Shown here in pieces: positions 24,934 through 33,937 of a stretch of 64,000 nucleotides of DNA. Below the pieces are notes generated by a model. The model searched no databases. It was not told the origin of the DNA and saw only the letters and a program-made list of their open reading frames with translations. Each line of letters opens with the position of its first letter. The stretch's first letter is position 1. Source of the DNA: Pseudomonas sp. CROZ-RG-20F-R04-15 (lineage in GTDB: Bacteria; Pseudomonadota; Gammaproteobacteria; Pseudomonadales; Pseudomonadaceae); contig NZ_JAKNQL010000026.1 in the NCBI RefSeq assembly GCF_022662375.1, positions 1 to 64,000 on the forward strand, read 5' to 3'. A program made the translations under genes and the position numbers.

Positions 24934-26145
24934 ATGCCCCAAGCCGCCCAGATGTCTTCTGCCTCCAGTCCCGAGGGGCAACCGTCCTCCGTAGAACAGG
25001 CAAGCCGACAGGGTCTTGAGCAGGCTTTCGAGCTGTTCAGCCAGATGTCCAGCCAACTGACAGACTCCTACAGCATGCTTGAAGCGCGGGTAACCGAGCT
25101 CAAGGGTGAGCTGGCAGTGGTCAGCGCCCAGCGCATGCAGGAGCTGGCGGAAAAAGAGCGCTTGGCCAATCGTCTGCAAAACCTTCTTGATCTGTTGCCA
25201 GGTGGTGTCATCGTCATCGACGGTCACGGCATGGTGCACGAGGCCAACCCGGCCGCCAGCGAATTGCTCGGTCTGCCGCTTGAGGGCGAATTGTGGCGCC
25301 ACGTCATTGCCCGCTGCTTCGCCCCGCGTGAAGACGACGGTCATGAAATCTCCCTGAAAAATGGTCGACGCCTGTCGATTGCCACCCGCTCGCTGGACGC
25401 CGAGCCGGGGCAATTGGTGCTGCTCAACGACCTGACAGAAACCCGTCATCTGCAAGATCAACTGGCGCGCCACGAGCGTTTGTCTTCGCTCGGCCGTATG
25501 GTCGCCTCGCTGGCGCATCAGATCCGCACACCGTTGTCCGCCGCTTTGCTTTACGCCAGTCATTTGACTGAGCAGGAGTTGCCGGTCGCCACCCAGCAGC
25601 GTTTCGCCGGGCGCCTGAAAGAGCGCCTGCACGAGCTGGAGCATCAGGTGCGTGACATGCTGGTGTTCGCTCGCGGGGAATTGCCCCTTACCGATCGCCT
25701 TACGCCGAATGCGCTGATGCAAGCGCTGCAAGCCGCCGCGCTGACCCATGTGCAGGAACTGCCAATCCGCTGGCAGTGCGACAGTCATGTCGGCGAACTG
25801 CTGTGCAATCGCGACACGCTGGTCGGGGCGCTGTTGAACCTGATTGAAAACGCGATTCAGGCCAGTGCCGGCGACGTTCGCTTGAAAGTGCATTGCTACA
25901 CCCGCGACAACAGTCTGCGCCTGTGCATCAGCGACAGTGGCAGCGGCATCGAACCGGCTGTTCTGGCGCGGCTCGGCGAACCGTTTTTTACCACCAAGGT
26001 CACTGGCACTGGCCTCGGCCTGACCGTGGTCAAAGCGGTGGCGCGGGCACATCAGGGAGAATTGCTGCTGCGTTCGCGAGTCGGGCGTGGCACGTGCGCG
26101 CAGGTCATCCTGCCGCTGTTTTCCGCAGTACAGGGAGCTGAGTGA
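24934..26145 (+). CDS. fleS: flagellar sensor histidine kinase
   Basis: A 403-residue cytosolic kinase with no membrane segment. A coiled-coil-like start (about 25-85) leads to a PAS domain (about 85-175), an H-box SLAHQIRTPLSAALLY with phospho-accepting His195, and a HATPase domain with N (LIENAIQAS), G1 (DSGSGI) and G2 (GTGLGLTVV) boxes. It phosphorylates FleR to switch on hook and basal-body genes. It overlaps fleR by GTGA. Confidence 0.95.
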   Translation: MPQAAQMSSASSPEGQPSSVEQASRQGLEQAFELFSQMSSQLTDSYSMLEARVTELKGELAVVSAQRMQELAEKERLANRLQNLLDLLPGGVIVIDGHGMVHEANPAASELLGLPLEGELWRHVIARCFAPREDDGHEISLKNGRRLSIATRSLDAEPGQLVLLNDLTETRHLQDQLARHERLSSLGRMVASLAHQIRTPLSAALLYASHLTEQELPVATQQRFAGRLKERLHELEHQVRDMLVFARGELPLTDRLTPNALMQALQAAALTHVQELPIRWQCDSHVGELLCNRDTLVGALLNLIENAIQASAGDVRLKVHCYTRDNSLRLCISDSGSGIEPAVLARLGEPFFTTKVTGTGLGLTVVKAVARAHQGELLLRSRVGRGTCAQVILPLFSAVQGAE

Positions 26146-27545
26146 ACGTCATGGGCATCAAGGTTTTGCTGGTCGAGGATGACCGCTCGTTGCGCGAGGC
26201 GCTGGCTGATACGTTGTTGCTGGCCGGCCACGATTACCAAGCGGTCGGGTGCGCTGAAGACGCGTTGACGGCTGTCACGCGCGAAGCGTTCAGTCTGGTG
26301 GTCAGTGACGTCAATATGCCCGGTATGGATGGTCATCAGCTGCTCGCGCTGTTGCGTGCTCGCCAGCCACAATTGCCGGTGTTGCTGATGACTGCTCATG
26401 GTGCCGTCGAGCGCGCAGTCGATGCGATGCGCCAAGGTGCGGCGGACTATCTGGTCAAGCCGTTTGAGCCCAGGGCTTTGCTTGATCTGGTGGCGCGGCA
26501 TGCACTGGGCACTATTATTGGCACGAGCGAAAGTGAAGGCCCGATTGCCGTTGAGCCGGCCAGTGCGCAGCTTCTCGAATTGGCCGCACGAGTGGCGCGC
26601 AGCGATTCCACTGTGTTGATTTCCGGCGAGTCCGGTACCGGTAAAGAAGTGCTGGCGCGTTACATTCACCAGCAATCCCATCGCGCCAGCCAGCCGTTCA
26701 TTGCGATCAACTGCGCGGCGATCCCGGACAACATGCTCGAGGCGACGCTGTTCGGTCACGAGAAGGGTTCGTTCACCGGTGCCATCGCGGCGCAAGCCGG
26801 CAAATTCGAACAGGCGGACGGCGGCACATTACTGCTCGACGAAATCTCCGAAATGCCCCTCGGCCTGCAAGCCAAACTGCTGCGCGTGCTGCAGGAGCGT
26901 GAGGTCGAGCGGGTGGGCGCGCGCAAGCCGATCGCTCTGGATATTCGCGTGGTCGCCACCACCAACCGCGATCTGGCGGGCGAAGTGGCAGCGGGGCGTT
27001 TCCGTGAAGACCTTTATTACCGTTTGTCGGTTTTCCCCCTCGCCTGGCGTCCACTTCGCGAGCGCACTGCCGATATCTTGCCGCTGGCCGAAAGGTTGTT
27101 GGCCAAGCACGTCAATAAAATGAAGCATGCTGCGGCAAAACTCTCGTCTGAGGCGCAAGCGTGTCTGACGGCTTACCCATGGCCGGGCAATGTGCGTGAA
27201 CTGGATAACGCCATTCAGCGCGCGTTGATCCTGCAGCAGGGTGGCCTGATTCAGCCGCAGGATTTCTGTCTGGCCGGTCCTGTGACGTACACCGCGCTGC
27301 CCGTCGCAGCGCAGGTGAATTCAGTGATTCGCGAGGTAGAGATCGAAGCGGATTCTGCCGGTGCACTGGGCGATGACCTGCGCCGCCGGGAGTTTCAGAT
27401 GATCATCGACACCCTGCGCACCGAGCGTGGCCGGCGCAAGGAGGCTGCGGAAAAACTCGGCATCAGCCCGCGCACCCTGCGCTACAAACTGGCGCAAATG
27501 CGTGATGCCGGGATGGACGTCGAAGGTTATCTGTTCGCCACCTGA
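26142..27545 (+). CDS. fleR: flagellar sigma-54-dependent response regulator
   Basis: NtrC-type, 467 residues. The receiver domain has Asp56 in VVSDVNMPGMDG, the AAA+ domain has Walker A GESGTGK (162-168) and GSFTGA, a variant of GAFTGA, and the C-terminal Fis HTH (EKLGISPRTLRYKLAQMRDAG) is clear. I use the GTG at 26142, which overlaps the fleS stop and follows GGGAG closely; an ATG at 26151 would shorten it by three residues. It activates class III flagellar promoters. Confidence 0.95.
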   Translation: MNVMGIKVLLVEDDRSLREALADTLLLAGHDYQAVGCAEDALTAVTREAFSLVVSDVNMPGMDGHQLLALLRARQPQLPVLLMTAHGAVERAVDAMRQGAADYLVKPFEPRALLDLVARHALGTIIGTSESEGPIAVEPASAQLLELAARVARSDSTVLISGESGTGKEVLARYIHQQSHRASQPFIAINCAAIPDNMLEATLFGHEKGSFTGAIAAQAGKFEQADGGTLLLDEISEMPLGLQAKLLRVLQEREVERVGARKPIALDIRVVATTNRDLAGEVAAGRFREDLYYRLSVFPLAWRPLRERTADILPLAERLLAKHVNKMKHAAAKLSSEAQACLTAYPWPGNVRELDNAIQRALILQQGGLIQPQDFCLAGPVTYTALPVAAQVNSVIREVEIEADSAGALGDDLRRREFQMIIDTLRTERGRRKEAAEKLGISPRTLRYKLAQMRDAGMDVEGYLFAT

Positions 27546-27596
27546 GACGTGCCGCAAGAAATTGAAAAGGCTTTTCTGAAAGGGGTGTCCATGAGC

Positions 27597-27612
27597 TGGC
27601 ACCCTTGTTGCT
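27597..27612 (+). promoter_or_regulatory. sigma-54 promoter of fliEFGHIJ
   Basis: TGGCACCCTTGTTGCT is a near-perfect -24/-12 element with GG-N10-GC spacing, 61 bp before fliE. Confidence 0.92.
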
Positions 27613-27673
27613 AATACCTGTGTACCCGCCGAGTGAGTGTCAAAAAATTGCGGGCCGCCCAAGAGAGTAGACC

Positions 27674-28003
27674 ATGAGCCAAGGTATTGAATTTAATCGG
27701 TTGATGACAGACATGAAGGCCATGAAGCTGGATGCCATGTCTGCACCGAAATCGACGACCGCTGTCCCTGAACTGGCGGGCAGCAGCTTTTCCGACATGC
27801 TCGGTCAGGCGATCAATAAGGTCAGCGATACCCAGACCGCGTCGACTCAGTTGGCCAACGCATTTGAAGTGGGCAAGAGCGGCGTCGATCTGACGGACGT
27901 GATGATCGCTTCGCAAAAAGCCAGCGTGTCGTTCCAGGCTCTGACCCAGGTGCGCAACAAGCTGGTTCAGGCTTATCAAGACATCATGCAGATGCCGGTT
28001 TAA
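27674..28003 (+). CDS. fliE: flagellar basal body hook/MS-ring-rod junction protein
   Basis: A 109-residue protein that joins the MS ring to the proximal rod. The family pattern FSDMLGQAINKV and the C-terminal GVDLTDVMIASQKASVSFQA...VRNKLVQAYQDIM are plain. It is the first gene of the FleQ/sigma-54-driven operon. Confidence 0.96.
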   Translation: MSQGIEFNRLMTDMKAMKLDAMSAPKSTTAVPELAGSSFSDMLGQAINKVSDTQTASTQLANAFEVGKSGVDLTDVMIASQKASVSFQALTQVRNKLVQAYQDIMQMPV

Positions 28004-28018
28004 GGACGAGATTGAGTC

Positions 28019-29806
28019 ATGGCAGAAGCAGTCGCCGATAACGTTCCGGCCAAGGCCACCCCGATAGACGGCAAACCGCCGCTGTTCGGCCTGTCCTTCC
28101 TGGAAAACCTCTCCGAGATGACCATGCTGCGTCAGGTGGGCCTGTTGGTCGGCCTGGCTGCGAGCGTGGCGATTGGCTTTGCCGTGGTGCTGTGGTCGCA
28201 GCAGCCGGATTACCGTCCGTTGTACGGCAGCCTTGCCGGCATGGACGCCAAGCAGGTCATGGACACCCTGGCCGCCGCCGACATTCCTTACAACGTCGAA
28301 CCGAACTCCGGTGCCTTGCTGGTCAAGGCCGACGACCTGTCCCGTGCGCGGATGAAACTCGCCGCTGCTGGTGTCACTCCCAGCGACGGCAACATCGGTT
28401 TCGAAATCCTCGACAAGGAACAAGGTCTGGGCACCAGCCAGTTCATGGAAGCGACGCGTTATCGTCGCGGCCTCGAAGGTGAACTGGCGCGGACCATCTC
28501 CAGCCTGAACAACGTCAAGGGTGCTCGTGTGCACCTGGCGATTCCAAAGAGCTCGGTGTTCGTGCGTGATGAGCGCAAGCCAAGTGCTTCGGTATTGGTT
28601 GAGCTGTACTCCGGTCGTTCGCTGGAGCCAGGCCAGGTCATTGCGATCATCAATCTGGTGGCGACTTCCGTTCCCGAGCTGAGCAAATCGCAGATCACCG
28701 TCGTCGACCAGAAGGGCACTTTGCTCTCTGATCAGGCGGAGAATTCCGAAATGACCATGGCCGGCAAGCAGTTCGATTACAGCCGTCGCATGGAAAGCAT
28801 GCTCACCCAGCGCGTGCACAACATTCTGCAACCGGTACTGGGCAACGATCGCTACAAGGCGGAAGTTTCGGCCGATATCGACTTCAATGCCGTCGAGTCG
28901 ACTGCCGAGCAGTTCAACCCGGATCAACCGGCGTTGCGCAGCGAGCAGTCGGTCAACGAACAACGCACCGCCAGCAATGGCCCGCAAGGTGTACCGGGTG
29001 CCCTGAGCAACCAGCCACCGTCGCCAGCCTCTGCGCCGCAAACCACTGGTGGTGCCGCAGCGCCAGCCGCCATGGTGCAGCCAGGTCAGCCATTGGTTGA
29101 TGCCAACGGTCAGCAGATCATGGACCCGGCCACCGGCCAGCCGATGCTCGCGCCGTACCCGGCCGACAAGCGTCAGCAATCGACCAAGAACTTCGAACTC
29201 GACCGTTCCATCAGCCACACCAAACAGCAGCAGGGTCGCCTGAATCGCCTGTCGGTGTCGGTGGTGGTCGACGATCAGGTCAAGATCAACGCGGCCAACG
29301 GTGAAACCACCCGCGCGCCGTGGAGCGCCGACGAATTGGCGCGCTTCACCCGTCTGGTCCAGGACGCCGTCGGTTTCGACGCCAGCCGTGGCGACAGCGT
29401 CAGCGTGATCAACATGCCGTTCTCCGCCGAGCGCGGCGAAGTGATTGCCGATATTCCGTTCTACTCCCAGCCATGGTTCTGGGACATCGTCAAACAAGTG
29501 CTGGGTGTGTTGTTCATCCTGGTGCTGGTGTTTGGTGTGCTGCGTCCGGTGCTCAACAACATCACCGGCGGCGGCAAAGGCAAGGAGCTGGCCGGTCTGG
29601 GCAGCGACGTGGAACTCGGCGGGATGGGCGGCCTGGACGGCGAACTTTCCAACGACCGCGTGAGCCTCGGTGGTCCGCAGAGCATTCTGTTGCCGAGCCC
29701 AAGTGAGGGTTATGACGCGCAACTGAATGCAATCAAGAGTCTGGTGGCCGAGGATCCGGGTCGCGTGGCTCAGGTCGTGAAAGAGTGGATTAACGCAGAT
29801 GAGTGA
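28019..29806 (+). CDS. fliF: flagellar MS-ring protein
   Basis: A 595-residue inner-membrane ring protein and type III export platform. Membrane segments lie at about residues 42-64 (VGLLVGLAASVAIGFAVVLW) and about 485-505 (VLGVLFILVLVFGVL), with the large periplasmic ring-building region between and a Pro/Gln/Ala-rich linker at about 310-380. The C-terminus (SLVAEDPGRVAQVVKEWI) is the FliG-binding helix. It overlaps fliG by 8 bp. Confidence 0.97.
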   Translation: MAEAVADNVPAKATPIDGKPPLFGLSFLENLSEMTMLRQVGLLVGLAASVAIGFAVVLWSQQPDYRPLYGSLAGMDAKQVMDTLAAADIPYNVEPNSGALLVKADDLSRARMKLAAAGVTPSDGNIGFEILDKEQGLGTSQFMEATRYRRGLEGELARTISSLNNVKGARVHLAIPKSSVFVRDERKPSASVLVELYSGRSLEPGQVIAIINLVATSVPELSKSQITVVDQKGTLLSDQAENSEMTMAGKQFDYSRRMESMLTQRVHNILQPVLGNDRYKAEVSADIDFNAVESTAEQFNPDQPALRSEQSVNEQRTASNGPQGVPGALSNQPPSPASAPQTTGGAAAPAAMVQPGQPLVDANGQQIMDPATGQPMLAPYPADKRQQSTKNFELDRSISHTKQQQGRLNRLSVSVVVDDQVKINAANGETTRAPWSADELARFTRLVQDAVGFDASRGDSVSVINMPFSAERGEVIADIPFYSQPWFWDIVKQVLGVLFILVLVFGVLRPVLNNITGGGKGKELAGLGSDVELGGMGGLDGELSNDRVSLGGPQSILLPSPSEGYDAQLNAIKSLVAEDPGRVAQVVKEWINADE

Positions 29807-30818
29807 TAACCGAGCCGCAACCGTCAAACTGAACAAGGTCGACAAAGCCGCGATTCTGCTGCTGTCCCTGGGTTCGACCGATGCCGCACAAGTGTTGCGC
29901 CACATGGGCCCGAAAGAGGTTCAGCGCGTCGGCGTGGCCATGGCGCAGATGGGCAATGTCCATCGCGAACAGGTCGAGCAGGTCATGAGCGAGTTCGTCG
30001 ACATCGTCGGCGACCAGACCAGCCTCGGCGTCGGTTCCGACGACTACGTGCGCAAAATGCTCACCCAGGCCCTGGGTGAAGACAAGGCCAACGGCCTGAT
30101 CGACCGCATCCTGCTCGGTGGCAACACCAGTGGCCTCGACAGCCTGAAATGGATGGAGCCGCGCGCCGTTGCCGACGTGATCCGTTACGAACACCCGCAG
30201 ATTCAGGCGATCGTTGTCGCGTACCTCGACCCGGATCAGGCCGGTGAAGTGCTCGGCAACTTCGACCACAAGGTGCGTCTGGACATCATCCTGCGCGTTT
30301 CGTCGTTGAACACCGTGCAGCCAGCAGCACTGAAAGAGCTTAACCAGATTCTCGAGAAGCAGTTCTCCGGCAACTCGAATGCCTCGCGCACCACCCTGGG
30401 TGGCATCAAGCGTGCGGCGGACATCATGAACTTCCTCGACAGCTCGATCGAAGGCCAGCTCATGGACTCGATCCGCGAAGTCGACGAAGACCTGTCCGGT
30501 CAGATCGAAGACCTCATGTTCGTGTTCAACAACCTCGCCGATGTCGACGACCGTGGTATTCAGGCGTTGCTGCGCGAAGTGTCTTCCGACGTGCTGGTGC
30601 TGGCCCTCAAGGGGTCGGACGAAGGCGTCAAAGAAAAGATCTTCAAGAACATGTCCAAGCGTGCCGCCGAACTGTTGCGCGACGACCTCGAGGCCAAAGG
30701 CCCGGTGCGCGTCAGCGACGTCGAAACCGCGCAGAAAGAAATCCTCACCATTGCCCGTCGTATGGCCGAAGCCGGCGAGATCGTTCTCGGTGGCAAAGGT
30801 GGCGAGGAAATGATCTAA
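29799..30818 (+). CDS. fliG: flagellar motor switch protein FliG
   Basis: A 339-residue C-ring component that binds FliF and provides the charged torque helix. The N-terminal domain (AAILLLSLGSTDAAQVLRHM), the EHPQ motif (YEHPQIQ near residue 130) and the C-terminal torque region (LMFVFNNLADVDDRGIQALLREV) are present. Length is typical. Confidence 0.97.
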   Translation: MSDNRAATVKLNKVDKAAILLLSLGSTDAAQVLRHMGPKEVQRVGVAMAQMGNVHREQVEQVMSEFVDIVGDQTSLGVGSDDYVRKMLTQALGEDKANGLIDRILLGGNTSGLDSLKWMEPRAVADVIRYEHPQIQAIVVAYLDPDQAGEVLGNFDHKVRLDIILRVSSLNTVQPAALKELNQILEKQFSGNSNASRTTLGGIKRAADIMNFLDSSIEGQLMDSIREVDEDLSGQIEDLMFVFNNLADVDDRGIQALLREVSSDVLVLALKGSDEGVKEKIFKNMSKRAAELLRDDLEAKGPVRVSDVETAQKEILTIARRMAEAGEIVLGGKGGEEMI

Positions 30819-30822
30819 GCCC

Positions 30823-31629
30823 ATGGACAAGCACGACGACGATGTGACGGATCTGATCCGTGCCCGCGATGTCCGTGGTTTCGAATCCTGGGCCATGCCC
30901 AGCTTCGATCCGCCGAAGCCGGAACCCGAGCCTGAGCCGGAACCCGAACCGCCGGAAATGGAAGAAGTGCCGCTGGAAGAAGTCCAGCCACTGACTCTGG
31001 AAGAACTCGAAAGCATTCGTCAGGAGGCTTACAACGAGGGTTTCGGCATCGGCGAAAAGGAAGGTTTTCACAGCGCCACGCTCAAGGTGCGTCAGGAAGC
31101 CGAGGTAGCGCTGAGCGCCAAACTCGCCAGCCTTGAGCAACTGATGGCGAACCTGTTCGAGCCGATCGCCGAGCAAGATACGCAGATCGAAAAGTCGCTG
31201 GTCGACCTTGTGCAACACATCACCAAACAGGTGATCAAGCGCGAACTGGCCATCGATTCCAGCCAGATCGAACACGTCATGCGCGATGCCCTCAAGCTGT
31301 TGCCGCTGGGCGTCGACAACGTGCGCCTGTACGTCAATCCGCAGGACTTCGAACAGGCCAAGGCTTTGCGCGAACGTCATGAGGAAACCTGGCGCATCGT
31401 CGAAGATGAATCGCTGTTGCCGGGCGGCTGCCGGGTTGAAACCGAGCACAGCCGCATCGATGCGAGCATTGAAACCCGCGTCACTCAGGTCATGGCCAAG
31501 CTGTTCGATCAGTTGCACGAGCAGGCTTTGCACCCGGCTGAAGCGGATCTGACGCTGGACATTGCTGAAGACGTAAAACCGGCGGCCTCGCCTGAAGAGC
31601 CGCTCGCGGACGCAGCCGATGCGCCTTGA
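30823..31629 (+). CDS. fliH: flagellar export ATPase regulator FliH
   Basis: A 268-residue stator-like partner of FliI. An early Pro-Glu tract (PKPEPEPEPEPEP, about residues 28-40) precedes a helical coiled-coil middle and the conserved FliH C-terminal domain (LVDLVQHITKQVIKREL, then LPLGVDNVRLYVNPQDFEQ). The Pro-Glu run is longer than is usual at this position. The 3' end overlaps fliI by 11 bp. Confidence 0.94.
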   Translation: MDKHDDDVTDLIRARDVRGFESWAMPSFDPPKPEPEPEPEPEPPEMEEVPLEEVQPLTLEELESIRQEAYNEGFGIGEKEGFHSATLKVRQEAEVALSAKLASLEQLMANLFEPIAEQDTQIEKSLVDLVQHITKQVIKRELAIDSSQIEHVMRDALKLLPLGVDNVRLYVNPQDFEQAKALRERHEETWRIVEDESLLPGGCRVETEHSRIDASIETRVTQVMAKLFDQLHEQALHPAEADLTLDIAEDVKPAASPEEPLADAADAP

Positions 31630-32977
31630 ACGCACCAGTTTCGCCAAGCGCCTGAGCACTTACGCTGAGGCCACCGAGATTGCCGGCGCGCCGATTCTCG
31701 AAGGCCGCCTGCTGCGCATGGTCGGCCTCACCCTTGAAGCCGAAGGCCTGCGCGCCGCCATGGGCACGCGTTGCCTAGTGATCAATGACGACAGCTATCA
31801 CCCCTCGCAGGTGGAAGCGGAAGTCATGGGTTTTTCCGGCAGCAAAGTCTTTCTGATGCCAGTCGGCAGTGTCGCCGGCATCGCTCCTGGCGCCCGCGTG
31901 GTGCCACTGGCTGATACCGGTCGTTTGCCGATGGGCATGAGCATGCTCGGTCGCGTGCTCGACGGCGCCGGTCGTGCGCTGGATGGCAAGGGTGGCATGA
32001 AAGCGGAAGACTGGGTGCCGATGGACGGCCCGACGATCAACCCGCTCAACCGTGACCCGATCAGCGTGCCGCTCGACGTCGGTATCCGTTGCATCAACGG
32101 TTTGCTGACAGTCGGCCGTGGCCAGCGTCTGGGCCTGTTCGCCGGTACCGGTGTCGGTAAATCGGTGTTGCTGGGCATGATGACGCGCTTCACCGAGGCC
32201 GACATCATCGTCGTCGGCCTGATCGGTGAGCGGGGTCGCGAAGTTAAGGAATTCATCGAGCATAGCCTCGGTGAAGAAGGCCTCAAGCGCTCCGTGGTGG
32301 TTGCCTCGCCAGCGGACGATGCGCCGCTGATGCGTCTGCGCGCGGCGATGTATTGCACGCGGATCGCCGAGTATTTCCGCGACAAGGGCAAGAACGTTCT
32401 GTTGCTGATGGACTCGCTGACCCGTTTCGCCCAGGCGCAGCGGGAAATCGCCTTGGCCATCGGCGAGCCGCCCGCGACCAAAGGTTATCCGCCGTCGGTG
32501 TTCGCCAAGCTGCCGAAGCTGGTGGAGCGCGCCGGTAATGCGGAGAAGGGCGGCGGTTCGATTACCGCGTTCTACACAGTGTTGTCCGAGGGCGATGACC
32601 AGCAGGACCCGATTGCCGACTCGGCGCGAGGCGTACTCGACGGCCATATCGTGTTGTCCCGGCGTCTGGCCGAAGAAGGTCACTATCCGGCCATCGACAT
32701 CGAGGCTTCGATCAGCCGGGTGATGCCGGCGGTGGTTTCGCCGGAACACATGCAGCGCGCGCAATATTTCAAGCAGTTGTGGTCGCGCTACCAGCAGAGC
32801 CGCGATCTGATCAGCGTTGGCGCCTACGTTGCCGGTGGCGACCGCGAGACCGATCTGGCGATCTCCCTGCAACCGCAGTTGGTGCGCTATCAGCGTCAGG
32901 GCCTCAACGACAAAATCAATATGGGCGAAAGCCAGGCTTACCTCGAAACCCTGTTTGCCCCGGCGGCGGGCGGTTAA
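31619..32977 (+). CDS. fliI: flagellum-specific export ATPase
   Basis: A 452-residue F1-beta-like hexameric ATPase that unfolds and feeds export substrates. Walker A is GTGVGKS in LFAGTGVGKSVLLGMM (about residue 180) and Walker B lies in VLLLMDSLTRFAQAQREI. The catalytic Glu sits in GLIGERGREV. The start is set by the overlap with fliH. Confidence 0.97.
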   Translation: MRLERTSFAKRLSTYAEATEIAGAPILEGRLLRMVGLTLEAEGLRAAMGTRCLVINDDSYHPSQVEAEVMGFSGSKVFLMPVGSVAGIAPGARVVPLADTGRLPMGMSMLGRVLDGAGRALDGKGGMKAEDWVPMDGPTINPLNRDPISVPLDVGIRCINGLLTVGRGQRLGLFAGTGVGKSVLLGMMTRFTEADIIVVGLIGERGREVKEFIEHSLGEEGLKRSVVVASPADDAPLMRLRAAMYCTRIAEYFRDKGKNVLLLMDSLTRFAQAQREIALAIGEPPATKGYPPSVFAKLPKLVERAGNAEKGGGSITAFYTVLSEGDDQQDPIADSARGVLDGHIVLSRRLAEEGHYPAIDIEASISRVMPAVVSPEHMQRAQYFKQLWSRYQQSRDLISVGAYVAGGDRETDLAISLQPQLVRYQRQGLNDKINMGESQAYLETLFAPAAGG

Positions 32978-32983
32978 CCGGTC

Positions 32984-33436
32984 ATGGCCGCCGTCAGTCG
33001 AGCCGCGCGTCTGGCGCCGGTGGTGGACATGGCCGAACAGGCCGAGAAAACCGCCGTGCAACGCCTGGGCTATTTTCAGGGTCAGGTAAAGGTCGCCGAA
33101 AGCAAACTCGCCGACCTCAATGCCTTCCGTCTGGACTATTCCGAACAATGGATCGTGCGCGGCGCCACCGGCGTGAGCGGGCAATGGTTGCTGGGCTTTC
33201 AGGGCTTTCTGGCGCAACTCGACACGGCGGTTGATCAGCAGCGGCAGAGCCTGGTCTGGCACCAGAACAAGCTCGACAAGGCGCGTGAGGAATGGCAACA
33301 GGCGTTCGCCAAGGTCGAAGGTCTGCGCAAACTGGTGCAGCGTTATCGCGAAGAGGCGCAACGCCTTGAGGACAAGCGCGAGCAGAAATTGCTCGACGAA
33401 CTGTCTCAGCGTTTGCCTCGGCAGAATCCCTTCTAA
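32984..33436 (+). CDS. fliJ: flagellar export chaperone/coiled-coil protein FliJ
   Basis: A 150-residue, almost wholly helical protein resembling F-ATPase gamma; it links FliI to FlhA. It follows fliI by 6 bp and ends with a charged coiled coil (YREEAQRLEDKREQKLLDE). Last gene of the fliE operon. Confidence 0.94.
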   Translation: MAAVSRAARLAPVVDMAEQAEKTAVQRLGYFQGQVKVAESKLADLNAFRLDYSEQWIVRGATGVSGQWLLGFQGFLAQLDTAVDQQRQSLVWHQNKLDKAREEWQQAFAKVEGLRKLVQRYREEAQRLEDKREQKLLDELSQRLPRQNPF

Positions 33437-33454
33437 ATCGCACCGCTAGACTTT

Positions 33455-33542
33455 GTGGGAGCGAGCCTGCTCGCGAATGCAACCGGTCAGTTGACTCAAG
33501 TGTTGACTGGCACGACGCCTTCGCGAGCAGGCTCGCTCCCAC
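33455..33542. repeat. inverted-repeat REP-like element
   Basis: Two 22-base arms (33455-33476 and 33521-33542), exact inverted copies built around GAGCCTGCTCGCG, enclose 44 bases. The same arms occur in opposite order at 46634-46720. This is the common extragenic palindromic repeat of fluorescent pseudomonads; it occupies most of the fliJ-hsbA gap and could act as a terminator or mRNA stabiliser. Confidence 0.92.
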
Positions 33543-33626
33543 TTTTGTTCCTGCGTTGCGCCTTGCTGCAACCCTGTGCAAGTGCTAAACCTTGTACAGG
33601 TTCGTCAATGACAAGGAAGCCAGTCA

Positions 33627-33932
33627 ATGTCAGTCGTTACAGAAGTCTCTCCAGATGGTCAAAAACTGACGATTTCGGTCAGAGGGCGGTTTGATTTTGG
33701 TCGCCATCAGGAATTTCGCGAATCTTATGAGCGGCTCGACAAGAAACCCGAATCCATTGTGGTTGATCTGAAAGAAGCTACCTATCTCGACAGTTCGGCA
33801 CTGGGCATGCTGCTGTTGCTGCGCGATCACGCCGGCGGCGACAATTCGGACGTGCGGGTGGTCAACAGCAACTCCGACGTGCGCAAGATCCTCGCCATCT
33901 CAAACTTCGACAAACTCTTCGATATCAGTTGA
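33627..33932 (+). CDS. hsbA: STAS-domain anti-sigma factor antagonist, HsbA-like
   Basis: A 101-residue STAS protein with the phosphorylatable Ser in LDSSALGMLLLL (near residue 56). In P. aeruginosa HsbA is kept non-phosphorylated or phosphorylated by HsbR, and it then binds either FlgM or the diguanylate cyclase HsbD to shift cells between swimming and biofilm. Here the gene is embedded between fliJ and fliK with hsbR and hptB, whereas the P. aeruginosa trio is outside the fli cluster. Assignment combines domain and gene order. Confidence 0.85.
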   Translation: MSVVTEVSPDGQKLTISVRGRFDFGRHQEFRESYERLDKKPESIVVDLKEATYLDSSALGMLLLLRDHAGGDNSDVRVVNSNSDVRKILAISNFDKLFDIS

Positions 33933-33937
33933 CGGCC

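Noticed and set aside
27611..29905. 764-codon minus-strand open frame opposite fliE-fliF
   Set aside because: Shadow of fliF in GC-rich DNA; no ribosome site or recognisable domain.
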